NCBI GenBank assembly: GCA_003526435.1
Contig: DPWF01000132.1
Coordinates: 1-6,202, forward strand
Direction: 5' to 3'
DNA: 6,202 bases
From: Chitinophagaceae bacterium
GTDB taxonomy: Bacteria; Bacteroidota; Bacteroidia; Chitinophagales; Chitinophagaceae
A program made the translations under genes and the position numbers. Below the pieces are notes generated by a model. It saw only the letters and a list, made by a program, of their open reading frames with translations, was not told where the DNA came from and made no database searches. Positions 1 to 6,202 of this stretch are shown piece by piece (positions within the stretch are counted from its first letter, which is position 1; each line of letters opens with the position of its first letter).

Positions 1-603
1 CGCCGAACGTTCATCCATGTAAACAATAGGGTTACCCTGGCGAACAAAAGGTGCAAATAAATCTCCCATAATTTTTCTTGCCCTTTCCGAATCCGTTCCC
101 ACCACTACCCTGTCGGGTTTCATAAAATCGTCTACCGCTACACCTTCACGTAAAAATTCGGGATTACTGACAACATCAAACTCTCCTTTATAATTGGCAG
201 CAATGGCCTGCTTTACTTTATCAGCAGTTCCTACAGGAACGGTACTTTTATCAACAATGACTTTATACCCGGTTAAGATTTTCCCGAGCTGTTCGGCCAC
301 ACCCAACACATATTTCAGATCTGCTGCACCATCGGCACCAGGCGGTGTTGGTAAAGCAAGAAATACAATCTCAGCTTCGTTAATTCCAACTGCCAGATCG
401 GTCGTGAATTTCAATCGCCCTTCTTTCAGGTTCCGCAGAAATATTTTTTCAAGTCCGGGCTCGTAAATGGTTATCTCTCCTTCGGATAGCTTTTCTACTT
501 TCGACTTATCAATATCAACGCACATTACCTTATTACCTGTTTCAGCAAAACAGGTTCCTGTTACCAGGCCTACATATCCTGTTCCTACAACTGCAATCTT
601 CAT
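1..603 (-). CDS. ugd: UDP-glucose 6-dehydrogenase, N-terminal 201 residues (cut by window edge)
   Basis: The gene starts at ATG 603 and stays open to base 1, so only the first 201 residues are present; the family usually has about 430-450. The enzyme oxidises UDP-glucose to UDP-glucuronate with two NAD+ in the cytoplasm, supplying surface polysaccharide synthesis. Visible features are the Rossmann start MKIAVVGTGYVGLVTG with GTGYVG at residues 7-12, the acidic end of the second beta strand (CVDID, 28-32), YEPGLE (47-52), TPPGADGAADLKYV (86-99), the NAD-domain motif STVPVGT (120-126) and the substrate/catalytic-domain motif NPEFLREG (147-154) with its conserved Glu. The catalytic Cys and Lys of the family lie beyond the window. 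It begins 3 bp after the stop of the upstream aminotransferase, so the two are almost certainly co-transcribed. The TGTCFAE segment favours the UDP-glucose (TuaD/Ugd) branch over UDP-N-acetylglucosamine (WbpA-type) dehydrogenases, but substrate is inferred from similarity only. Confidence 0.93.
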   Translation of the reverse strand, partial: MKIAVVGTGYVGLVTGTCFAETGNKVMCVDIDKSKVEKLSEGEITIYEPGLEKIFLRNLKEGRLKFTTDLAVGINEAEIVFLALPTPPGADGAADLKYVLGVAEQLGKILTGYKVIVDKSTVPVGTADKVKQAIAANYKGEFDVVSNPEFLREGVAVDDFMKPDRVVVGTDSERARKIMGDLFAPFVRQGNPIVYMDERSA

Positions 604-606
604 ACC

Positions 607-1737
607 TTATCTGTTTACAAAATTTAGTACCTGTTGTGTAATATATTCCAATTGTTCAGCGTCCATTTCGGTATGCACCGGTAAAGAAATTACTCTTTCC
701 GTTAACCAGTCTGTTGTTGCCAGTTGATAAGCAGGCAATTCAAAACTTTTGAACATATCCTGTTTATGACCGGGAACAGGATAATAGATCATGGATGGAA
801 TTTTGTGCTCCGATAAATGAGCCACAAGTGCATCCCTGTCTACTCCATTTAACAGCATTGTATACTGGTGGTATACATGTGTACTATATGGCGCCACATA
901 GGGTGTTGTAATTTTATCATTGCCCGCAAATGCATCATTGTAATACGCTGCTACCGACTGGCGCGCTGCGTTGTATGCATCCAGTTTTTTCAGTTTAATA
1001 TTCAGGATGGCAGCCTGTATACTGTCGAGTCTGGAATTACATCCTACTACTTCGTGGTAATACCTTTTCTGCTGACCATGATTGGCCACCATTTTTAATT
1101 GTTGTGCCAATGCATCATCGTTGGTAAAGATGGCGCCTCCATCTCCATAAGCCCCGAGGTTCTTACTGGGGTAGAATGATGTGGCACCGATGGTTCCGAT
1201 TGTACCTGTTTTTTTTACTGTTCCATCCGAAAATCTATAATCAGATCCTATGGCCTGTGCATTGTCTTCAATTACATACAGGTTATGCTCTTTTGCAATC
1301 TGCATGATTTCTTCCATGGGCGCAGCATGCCCGTATAAATGAACCGGAACAATGGCTTTGGTTTTGGGGGTAATCGCTTTACGTAAAGCTTCGGGATCCA
1401 TACAAAAAGTTTGGGGATCCACTTCCACAAATACAGGTGTTAACTTCAACAGTGCTACTACCTCAGTTGTGGCGATATAGGTAAAAGAGGGTGTAATAAC
1501 TTCGTCACCGGGTTGTAAACCCAATGCCATCATGGCTATCTGTAAAGCATCGGTACCATTGGCACAGGGTATGGTATGTTTTACACCGAGGTATTCACTC
1601 AGTTCACGGGCAAAGTCCTGTACCGCTTTTCCATTGATATAAGCTGCCGAATCTAATACTTCCTGTATGGCGGCATCTACTTCCGTCTTAATCTGTTCAT
1701 ACTGCCGCTTTGTATCAACCATCTGTATGGGTCTCAT
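607..1737 (-). CDS. DegT/DnrJ/EryC1/StrS-family PLP-dependent sugar aminotransferase (WbpE-like)
   Basis: A 376-residue fold-type I aminotransferase that transfers an amino group, normally from glutamate, to a nucleotide-linked keto sugar. Motifs: ANGTDALQ (59-66) at the cofactor phosphate site, GDEVITPSFTYIATTE (77-92), the cofactor-ring Asp in IEDNAQAIG (156-164), the Schiff-base lysine K192 in SFYPSKNLGAYGDGG (187-201), and HGQQKRYYH (220-228) with NSRLDSIQAAIL, typical of the WbpE/WlbE branch that makes UDP-2,3-diamino uronic acids. Length is normal for the family. I chose ATG 1737: the frame also opens at TTG 1743, but an AAAGG lies 9 nt upstream of the ATG and only 3 nt from the TTG, and the ATG gives a family-like start (MRPIQMVD). 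It is the first gene of an operon with ugd. The exact sugar cannot be told from sequence: a UDP-GlcNAc-derived 3-keto sugar is the best guess, and other 3- or 4-keto sugars remain possible. Confidence 0.93.
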   Translation of the reverse strand: MRPIQMVDTKRQYEQIKTEVDAAIQEVLDSAAYINGKAVQDFARELSEYLGVKHTIPCANGTDALQIAMMALGLQPGDEVITPSFTYIATTEVVALLKLTPVFVEVDPQTFCMDPEALRKAITPKTKAIVPVHLYGHAAPMEEIMQIAKEHNLYVIEDNAQAIGSDYRFSDGTVKKTGTIGTIGATSFYPSKNLGAYGDGGAIFTNDDALAQQLKMVANHGQQKRYYHEVVGCNSRLDSIQAAILNIKLKKLDAYNAARQSVAAYYNDAFAGNDKITTPYVAPYSTHVYHQYTMLLNGVDRDALVAHLSEHKIPSMIYYPVPGHKQDMFKSFELPAYQLATTDWLTERVISLPVHTEMDAEQLEYITQQVLNFVNR

Positions 1738-1860
1738 ACGCAATAACCTTTAGGCTGCGAAATTACTGCAAAAAAGCTCATTTTATTGTGCCACTAACCA
1801 ATCAATGAATTGGTTTACAAGAAGTTTAAGTTGTTATTTTGTGCTTATAAATTACTGCCA
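1738..1860. promoter_or_regulatory. Divergent promoter region between the sugar operon and waaA
   Basis: This short stretch must hold the start signals for both the minus-strand aminotransferase-ugd operon and plus-strand waaA. For the minus strand, TAATTTCG (plus positions 1758-1765) resembles the Bacteroidota -7 box TAnnTTTG with one mismatch and lies 20 nt before ATG 1737; I see no good -33 partner. For the plus strand, ATTGG (1809-1813) and TTATTTTG (1834-1841) resemble a -33/-7 pair about 20 nt apart, which would place the transcript start just before the TTG at 1861. These are weak, single-mismatch matches in AT-rich DNA, so the region is sure to be intergenic if the 1861 start is right, but the individual boxes are tentative. 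Confidence 0.4.
1796..1815. repeat. 7-bp perfect inverted repeat in the divergent region
   Basis: AACCAAT (1796-1802) and ATTGGTT (1809-1815) are exact reverse complements separated by six bases, CAATGA. The dyad lies centrally between the two divergent genes and overlaps both the candidate -33 element of waaA and the upstream TTG at 1810. It could be a regulator's operator or an RNA hairpin. A 7-bp dyad can also arise by chance in AT-rich DNA, so no function is claimed. Confidence 0.45.
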
Positions 1861-3117
1861 TTGCGTTTACTGTACCGATTATTCGTCTGGATATACCCCA
1901 AAGCCGCATGGTTATTATCTTTTTATAACCCCAAGGCCAAACTTTGGGTGGGGGGAAGAAAACAGCAATTTCGGAAACTGTCAATGATTTTTCATACCAA
2001 CCAGCAGCCTGTGGTATGGATGCATTGTTCTTCTTTAGGCGAATTTGAACAGGGCAAACCCATTCTTGAAGCACTGAGGTTGCAATATCCACAGTATTTT
2101 ATCCTGGTAAGTTTTTTCTCACCCTCTGGTTATGAAATCAGGAAAAATGACCCGGTAGCCGATCATGTTTGTTACCTGCCCATGGACCGCCCCTATAATG
2201 CCAGCCGTTTTTTAAACATCGTTCAACCTTCTCTGGTATTTTTTGTGAAATATGAATTCTGGTATTATTACCTTGATGAAATCAGGCAAAGAAATATTCC
2301 TCTCCTGTTGGTGTCGGGTATTTTCAGACCCGATCAGCCATTCTTTAAATGGTATGGCAGTTTCCATCGTTCAATGCTGCAAAAGTTTTCTCACCTGTTC
2401 CTGCAAAACAAAGATTCATATGAACTGCTGCAACAGATTGAACTGACACAGGATTTTTCAGTTGCCGGCGATACCCGCTTTGACCGTGTATTACAAATTG
2501 CAGGCAGGTTTGAGCCCTTGCCGCTTATCGATACTTTTTGCGGTCATCACCCGGTTATTGTTGCAGGAAGTACCTGGACAGATGATGATGAAGCACTGGA
2601 TCATTTTGCCAATACCTATTCCGATATCCGTTTTATCATAGCACCGCATGATATTGATGAAGACCGCCTGAAAGAATGTGAGCATCTGTACCAGCATAGC
2701 ATACGTTATTCTACTTTGGTCTCGCAACCCGATACAGCTCCTGATAAAAATGTACTGATCATGGATAATATGGGTATGCTGAGTAAACTTTATCATTATG
2801 CCACCATTGCTTATATAGGTGGCGGATTTGGTGATGATGGAATACACAATGCTTTAGAAGCCGCTGTATTTGGTAAACCCGTAATATTTGGTCCGGTTTA
2901 TGATAAATACCAGGAAGCCATTGATCTTGTGGATGCCGGTGCAGCATTTAGTGTAGAAGATGCTTTAGAACTGGAAGGGCAATTAAAAGAATTATTATCC
3001 AATCAAAGCCTGTTAAAAGAATCGGGAACTATTGCGGGAGCATATGTAAGGAAACAGGCCGGTGCTACAGAGATGATACTTCAATATATTCAGGCAAAAC
3101 GTCTTCTTACCAACTGA
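1861..3117 (+). CDS. waaA: 3-deoxy-D-manno-octulosonic acid (Kdo) transferase
   Basis: This GT30, GT-B-fold enzyme moves Kdo from CMP-Kdo onto the lipid A precursor at the inner face of the cytoplasmic membrane, the first step of LPS core assembly; the gene is also called kdtA. Numbered from TTG 1861 (418 residues): an N-terminal membrane-associated hydrophobic segment (about 1-22) then NPKAKLWVGGRK (23-34); HCSSLGEFEQG (55-65), whose Glu61 matches the family's catalytic base; KYEFWYYYL (130-138); GDTRFDRV (203-210); AGSTW (235-239); APHDID (261-266); and the CMP-sugar region, with GGGFGDDGIHNALEAA (320-335) and GKPVIFGP (338-345). No in-frame ATG exists between the stop at 1795 and codon 1984, which already lies past the membrane anchor. 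TTG codons occur at 1810, 1831 and 1861. I chose 1861 because it places the first Tyr and the NPKAKLW block where family members have them. The open frame extends to 1810 (435 residues), so a longer protein is possible. Overlaps the next gene by 28 bp at the 3' end. Confidence 0.93.
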   Translation: MRLLYRLFVWIYPKAAWLLSFYNPKAKLWVGGRKQQFRKLSMIFHTNQQPVVWMHCSSLGEFEQGKPILEALRLQYPQYFILVSFFSPSGYEIRKNDPVADHVCYLPMDRPYNASRFLNIVQPSLVFFVKYEFWYYYLDEIRQRNIPLLLVSGIFRPDQPFFKWYGSFHRSMLQKFSHLFLQNKDSYELLQQIELTQDFSVAGDTRFDRVLQIAGRFEPLPLIDTFCGHHPVIVAGSTWTDDDEALDHFANTYSDIRFIIAPHDIDEDRLKECEHLYQHSIRYSTLVSQPDTAPDKNVLIMDNMGMLSKLYHYATIAYIGGGFGDDGIHNALEAAVFGKPVIFGPVYDKYQEAIDLVDAGAAFSVEDALELEGQLKELLSNQSLLKESGTIAGAYVRKQAGATEMILQYIQAKRLLTN

Positions 3118-3800
3118 TCGAATAGTTTTGCGGTTTCACATTGATCACCCCATCCGAGCTTTACTTTCAGTTCTCTTTCTATCCAGTATTGGGCTTCGGG
3201 ATAAATAGTAAATCCATTGATGGTTTTCATGCTTCTTTCATACATGCTTTCATCGCCACGAAACAACTCATTCACAAAAAGATAGCGGTCATTGATACCT
3301 ACTGCTTTTTTCAGGTCGCGTACAGGTGCACTTTGTAATACGGTTGCTACTTCTACCCTTTCTTCTTTAAGCCTGTCGTTTAATTCAGGATGTTCATGTT
3401 GTGCTACCAGCAATTCATTCAGTTCATACACTTCTTTCTGAACCTGTGCGGTCTGGTGTACCATGGTTGGAATTTCAACCGGTATATTCATCATCCAGGG
3501 AATAGCTTCCTGCTTTTTTTCTGTTTCAGGTGCTGCAACAGCTTCTTCAGATTCAATCATAGGTTCTGCAACAGGACTATCTTCCTTTTGGGATCCGGTT
3601 TCCTGAATCATGCCGTTCCCATTTACATAGGATGATGGCATCGTTACAGAAACCTTGCTTCTGATGGTAGAGGGTTGCTGTTGCAAAGCCGTTTGTAGTT
3701 CGGCCAGCAATAAACGTGTATTGACAAGGAGTTTGGCAGCATCTGCATCCTGCTCAAACTGCTCTTTCAATTTATTGATCAATGTGCCTACTCTTTCCAT
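3090..3800 (-). CDS. Conserved protein of unknown function, Bacteroidota-type
   Basis: I do not recognise a named function. The 236-residue product has three parts: a helical, probably coiled-coil N-terminus (1-41, Leu- and Gln-rich, ending LLLAELQTALQQQ); a low-complexity acidic linker (about 42-120, rich in Glu, Pro, Ala and Thr); and a C-terminal domain (about 128-236) with LNDRLKEE (140-147), LKKAVGINDRYLFVNELF (163-180), a GDESMYERSMKTIN stretch and a basic end, LVRRRFA. That C-terminal pattern resembles a small cytoplasmic protein family I associate with Bacteroidota. There is no signal peptide or membrane segment. ATG 3800 is preferred; the frame also opens at TTG 3830, but that start would lie next to the arm of the 3816-3870 hairpin and adds ten residues (starting MCFSPK) that look unlike a protein start. 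The 3' end overlaps waaA tail to tail. It may be transcribed alone or by read-through from the efflux operon upstream. Confidence 0.8.
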   Translation of the reverse strand: MERVGTLINKLKEQFEQDADAAKLLVNTRLLLAELQTALQQQPSTIRSKVSVTMPSSYVNGNGMIQETGSQKEDSPVAEPMIESEEAVAAPETEKKQEAIPWMMNIPVEIPTMVHQTAQVQKEVYELNELLVAQHEHPELNDRLKEERVEVATVLQSAPVRDLKKAVGINDRYLFVNELFRGDESMYERSMKTINGFTIYPEAQYWIERELKVKLGWGDQCETAKLFDQLVRRRFA

Positions 3801-3815
3801 GGCATGAATGATTTT

Positions 3816-3870
3816 GGGGGAGAAACACAAGTTACTAACGATTTTTAGTACCGTTTAGTATTTCTCCCCC
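3816..3870. repeat. Long imperfect inverted repeat (hairpin) between the efflux operon and the unknown gene
   Basis: GGGGGAGAAA (3816-3825) and TTTCTCCCCC (3861-3870) are a perfect 10-bp inverted repeat. Inside them TACTAACG (3833-3840) pairs with CGTTTAGTA (3852-3860), giving 8 bp with one bulged base, closed by an 11-nt loop (3841-3851). A 7-nt unpaired stretch (3826-3832) lies on one side. Read on the minus strand, the stem begins 5 nt after the stop codon of the outer-membrane efflux gene and ends 15 nt before the ATG of the unknown gene. It could mark the 3' end of the efflux mRNA or control the next gene. It is not a classic intrinsic terminator: the minus strand continues AAAATCATTC, with no T tract. 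Confidence 0.7.
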
Positions 3871-3875
3871 TCATT

Positions 3876-5318
3876 TTATTGCCATCCACCACCTAATGAC
3901 CGATACAAATCGATCTGAGATTGCAACAATGTTTTATAGGTGAGTACCGATTGTAGCTGGCTTTCAAGTGAACCCTGCTGTGCAGTAATGACTTCGAGAT
4001 AGGAAGCATAACCAGTTACATATAGCTCCCGGGCCGTTACCACAGCGGATTCCAGGGTTAGCGCCTGTTTTTTCTTCAATTCATATACTTCCTCGTTATT
4101 GATAACAGCTCCCATACTGGTCGTTACTTCCTGAAAAGCCTTTAACAGGGTTTGCTGGTACTCATACCATGTTTCCGCACGCTGCGCCTCTGCCTCTTTT
4201 AACATTCCTTTGAGCCTGCCACGGTTCCATACGGGCCCAGTCATACTACCCATCAATCCGTAAGCAATTGAGCCGGGTGTAATCATTTGCGCTGCGTTAA
4301 ACGAATGGAAACCCAGGTAAGGTGTGATATTAAAAGAGGGAAGAAATGATTTTCTTGATGCACTCAACTCCGCACCGGCAGCCATTAGTTTTAATTCAGC
4401 AGCGCGTATGTCTGGTCTGTTCAGCAGCAAATCAGACGGCACACCTGTTTTTACAGCACTTCCCGTTTTCAGATTGAAAACCGATCCTTTTCTTTTTACA
4501 GGCTGCGGCAACCTGCCTAATAATTGATTAAGCTGGTTTTCTGTTTTTACAATGCTTTGTTTTATTACAGCCAGAAAGCTTTTTGTGTTGTACAACTGCG
4601 CTTCAAATTGCTGAACAGCCAGCTCGTTGGCCCTCCCTCCTGCTTTCTGAATTCGTACCACACTTAACGCATCTTCCTGTAAATAAATATTCTTCTGCAG
4701 GATTTCCATTTCACTATCCAGCGCAATCAATTCATAATACATATCGGCTACCTGTGCCACCAGTTGCGTTACCAGCCATTGCCGTTCTTTTTCTGAAGCG
4801 AGCACTTTGGCAAATGCTGCTTTTTTTCTGTCGTTGAGTTTGCCCCATACATCGAGCTCCCATGTGCTTTTTAATCCAAGAAAAAGATCGGGTGTTATTA
4901 CCGGGATGCGCTGTTCTTTTGAAATATTGGGAGAAAGATTGGTATCAAAATTACCCACCCCATCAATGGTGTACTTTCCATATTTAGTAAACCCTGCCGA
5001 TGCCACAGCTTCGAGCATTGGTAGTCTTGCATTGGCAGCTATGTTCATCTGCGCTTTCGCCATGCTGATACGTTGCAGGGCTTTTTGCAGATCGAAATTG
5101 TTTTGCAGTGCTTCTTCTACCAGATCTAATAAAGCCGTATCCTGGAAAAATGTTTGCCAGTTCATATTCACCAGCCGGGATGTATCCTTGCTACCCTGAT
5201 AGGTTCCCGGCAATGCAAGTGCTTTAAATGATTGTGTTGACTTCGGTACAGTACAACCCAACATTACCAGGATTGATGCCATCAACAAGTATGAATATGG
5301 TTTGAGTATTTGTTTCAT
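3876..5318 (-). CDS. RND efflux outer-membrane lipoprotein, NodT/OprM (TolC) family
   Basis: The outer-membrane channel of a tripartite RND pump: trimers form a beta barrel and a periplasmic alpha-helical tunnel through which substrates leave the cell. The 480-residue length is typical. A lipoprotein signal peptide ends in VMLGC, with Cys22 as the lipidation site; the residues after it (TVPKS) lack the acidic surface-export signal known in Bacteroidota, so a periplasm-facing anchor is likely. Two repeated outer-membrane efflux domains follow, about 65-265 and 293-475. Family landmarks are ELDVWGK (154-160), DLLLNRPDIRAAE (296-308), GPVWNRGRLKG (361-371), the second-repeat helix ending GYASYLEVITAQQ, and the C-terminal LYRSLGGGWQ. 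The ATG at 5318 is 11 bp after the pump gene's stop, so the two form one operon; the membrane-fusion protein is expected further upstream, outside the window. Substrates cannot be predicted. No frameshift is seen. Confidence 0.95.
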   Translation of the reverse strand: MKQILKPYSYLLMASILVMLGCTVPKSTQSFKALALPGTYQGSKDTSRLVNMNWQTFFQDTALLDLVEEALQNNFDLQKALQRISMAKAQMNIAANARLPMLEAVASAGFTKYGKYTIDGVGNFDTNLSPNISKEQRIPVITPDLFLGLKSTWELDVWGKLNDRKKAAFAKVLASEKERQWLVTQLVAQVADMYYELIALDSEMEILQKNIYLQEDALSVVRIQKAGGRANELAVQQFEAQLYNTKSFLAVIKQSIVKTENQLNQLLGRLPQPVKRKGSVFNLKTGSAVKTGVPSDLLLNRPDIRAAELKLMAAGAELSASRKSFLPSFNITPYLGFHSFNAAQMITPGSIAYGLMGSMTGPVWNRGRLKGMLKEAEAQRAETWYEYQQTLLKAFQEVTTSMGAVINNEEVYELKKKQALTLESAVVTARELYVTGYASYLEVITAQQGSLESQLQSVLTYKTLLQSQIDLYRSLGGGWQ

Positions 5319-5319
5319 G

Positions 5320-5334
5320 AATAAAAGTTTTATT
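5320..5334. repeat. 15-nt AT-rich palindrome at the pump/outer-membrane gene junction
   Basis: AATAAAA-G-TTTTATT is a perfect odd palindrome that covers the stop codon of the RND pump gene and fills most of the 11-bp gap before the outer-membrane gene's ATG. It takes the place where a Shine-Dalgarno would be, and none is visible there. With a single central base it would form at best a very weak RNA hairpin, so it may be chance in AT-rich DNA. Confidence 0.4.
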
Positions 5335-6202
5335 GATCCGTGTATTGTTCAGTGTTTTCGTCTGTAACAGCAACCACTGTATTGTCTTTTCTTTTTGTTT
5401 TTTCTGCCAGTTGTGCAAACAGGAAATAAAGACCGGGAATAACAATCACGCCAAATACAGTACCTACCAGCATGCCTGCGGCGGCTGCAGTTCCGATAGA
5501 ACGGTTACCCATGGCACCTGCACCCGATGCTATACATAATGGAATAAGACCTGCAATAAATGCAAATGATGTCATGAGAATTGGTCTCAATCTTGATACA
5601 GCGCCTTCCAGTGCTGCGTCAATAATGCGCAGGCCCTGTTTTCGCCGTAGTATGGCAAACTCTACGATGAGGATTGCATTTTTTCCCAATAGACCAATCA
5701 GCATTACCAGTGCCACCTGTGCGTAAATATTGTTTTCCAATCCGAATAATTTTAATCCCAGGAAGGCTCCGAATACTCCTGCGGGTAAAGAAAAAATTAC
5801 AGCAAGTGGCAGGAGAAAACTTTCATACTGCGCGGCCAGTAAGAGGTATACAAACAATAAACAGATACCAAAAATGAATACAGCCTGGTTACCTGATAAT
5901 ATCTGTTCTCTTGTCATACCAGACCATTCGTAACTAAACCCTCTTGGTAATGCTTTGTCGGCAACTTCCTTCAATGTGTTAATCGCATCACCACTACTGT
6001 AACCGGGTGCAGCATCGCCGGTAATAAGTGCCGATGTGTACATGTTGTAACGGGTTAACTGTTCGGGACCAAATACACGTTCCAGTCTGATGAAAGTTGA
6101 ATAGGATACCATTTCTCCCCTGTTATTCTTTACATACAACTGAAGTATGTCTTCCGGTTTTGAACGGTATTGCGGGAATGCCTGCACCATCACTTTATAC
6201 AT
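5330..6202 (-). CDS. RND efflux pump inner-membrane permease (AcrB/MexB, HAE1 type), C-terminal part
   Basis: Only the last 290 codons are present; the gene enters from the right edge, and the Met at the edge is an internal codon. Full-length relatives have about 1,040-1,060 residues, so roughly 750 are missing. The product is a proton-driven trimeric exporter of the inner membrane. Visible parts, numbered from the edge: the end of the periplasmic pore/docking region (1-105), including PEDILQLYVKNNRGEMV (16-32), GDAAPGYSSGDA (62-73) and WSGMTREQILSGNQA (93-107); then five transmembrane segments (about 106-124, 132-150, 159-183, 208-226, 238-266) and a short charged tail. Lys174 in GLLGKNAILIVEFA matches AcrB Lys940, and Thr211 in RLRPILMTSFAF matches AcrB Thr978, so this part of the proton relay is intact; the paired Asp residues of TM4 are outside. 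The next gene encodes its outer-membrane partner 11 bp downstream. Confidence 0.95.
   Translation of the reverse strand: MYKVMVQAFPQYRSKPEDILQLYVKNNRGEMVSYSTFIRLERVFGPEQLTRYNMYTSALITGDAAPGYSSGDAINTLKEVADKALPRGFSYEWSGMTREQILSGNQAVFIFGICLLFVYLLLAAQYESFLLPLAVIFSLPAGVFGAFLGLKLFGLENNIYAQVALVMLIGLLGKNAILIVEFAILRRKQGLRIIDAALEGAVSRLRPILMTSFAFIAGLIPLCIASGAGAMGNRSIGTAAAAGMLVGTVFGVIVIPGLYFLFAQLAEKTKRKDNTVVAVTDENTEQYTDQ

Noticed and set aside
1738..1743. TTG 1743 as start of the aminotransferase
   Set aside because: It adds only two residues and would put the AAAGG too close to the start; the ATG at 1737 is better placed.
1805..1987. 60-codon plus-strand frame from ATG 1805, overlapping the start of waaA
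   Set aside because: Its translation is Cys/Tyr-rich and unlike WaaA or any protein I know; the overlapping frame carries clear WaaA motifs from residue 23 on. It is a shadow frame.
2491..2847. 118-codon minus-strand open frame inside waaA
   Set aside because: It is antisense to the conserved CMP-sugar-binding half of WaaA, and its composition (many Ile, Cys and Met) is not protein-like.
3816..3870. Hairpin as a standard Rho-independent terminator of the efflux operon
   Set aside because: No T tract follows the stem on the minus strand. On the plus strand the flank TCATTTTATT is only partly T-rich, and no plus-strand gene ends nearby.
4807..5199. 130-codon plus-strand open frame inside the outer-membrane efflux gene
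   Set aside because: It lies fully antisense to a well-supported gene, has no recognisable motif and no start context of its own.
5330..6202. RND pump fragment as a separate small gene starting at the edge Met
   Set aside because: The frame is open to the window edge, and the residues there align inside the periplasmic domain of AcrB-type pumps, so the gene continues outside the window.

Overview
The window looks like ordinary chromosomal DNA from a member of the Bacteroidota, probably near the Chitinophagaceae or Sphingobacteriia. This is inferred from the protein style (the WaaA N-terminal pattern ending in NPKAKLW, and a small conserved protein with a Bacteroidota-like C-terminal domain) and from the lack of strong Shine-Dalgarno sequences at most starts. 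No search could be run, so the taxonomic call is moderate. There are six protein-coding genes, two of them cut by the window edges. I see no RNA genes, CRISPR array, insertion sequence or prophage.

Left part (1-1737, minus strand): a two-gene nucleotide-sugar operon. It reads from a DegT/WbpE-type sugar aminotransferase into a UDP-glucose 6-dehydrogenase that leaves the window at base 1; the gap is 3 bp. Together they point to an amino- or uronic-sugar precursor for a surface polysaccharide. A short divergent control region (about 1738-1860) with a 7-bp dyad separates this operon from waaA.

Middle (1861-3117, plus strand): waaA/kdtA, the Kdo transferase of lipid A-core assembly. It has no usable ATG at its N-terminus and probably starts at a TTG. 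Its 3' end overlaps by 28 bp, tail to tail, a minus-strand gene (3090-3800) for a conserved protein of unknown function.

Right part (3876-6202, minus strand): the end of an RND efflux operon. The C-terminal 290 residues of an AcrB/MexB-type inner-membrane pump are followed after 11 bp by a NodT/OprM-type outer-membrane lipoprotein. A long imperfect hairpin (3816-3870) lies between this operon and the unknown gene downstream.

The genes fit a cell-envelope neighbourhood: polysaccharide sugar supply, LPS core synthesis and drug/solute export. I found no convincing undescribed system. The items most worth a second look are the hairpin, the non-ATG start of waaA, the dyad in the divergent promoter region and the uncharacterised 236-residue protein.
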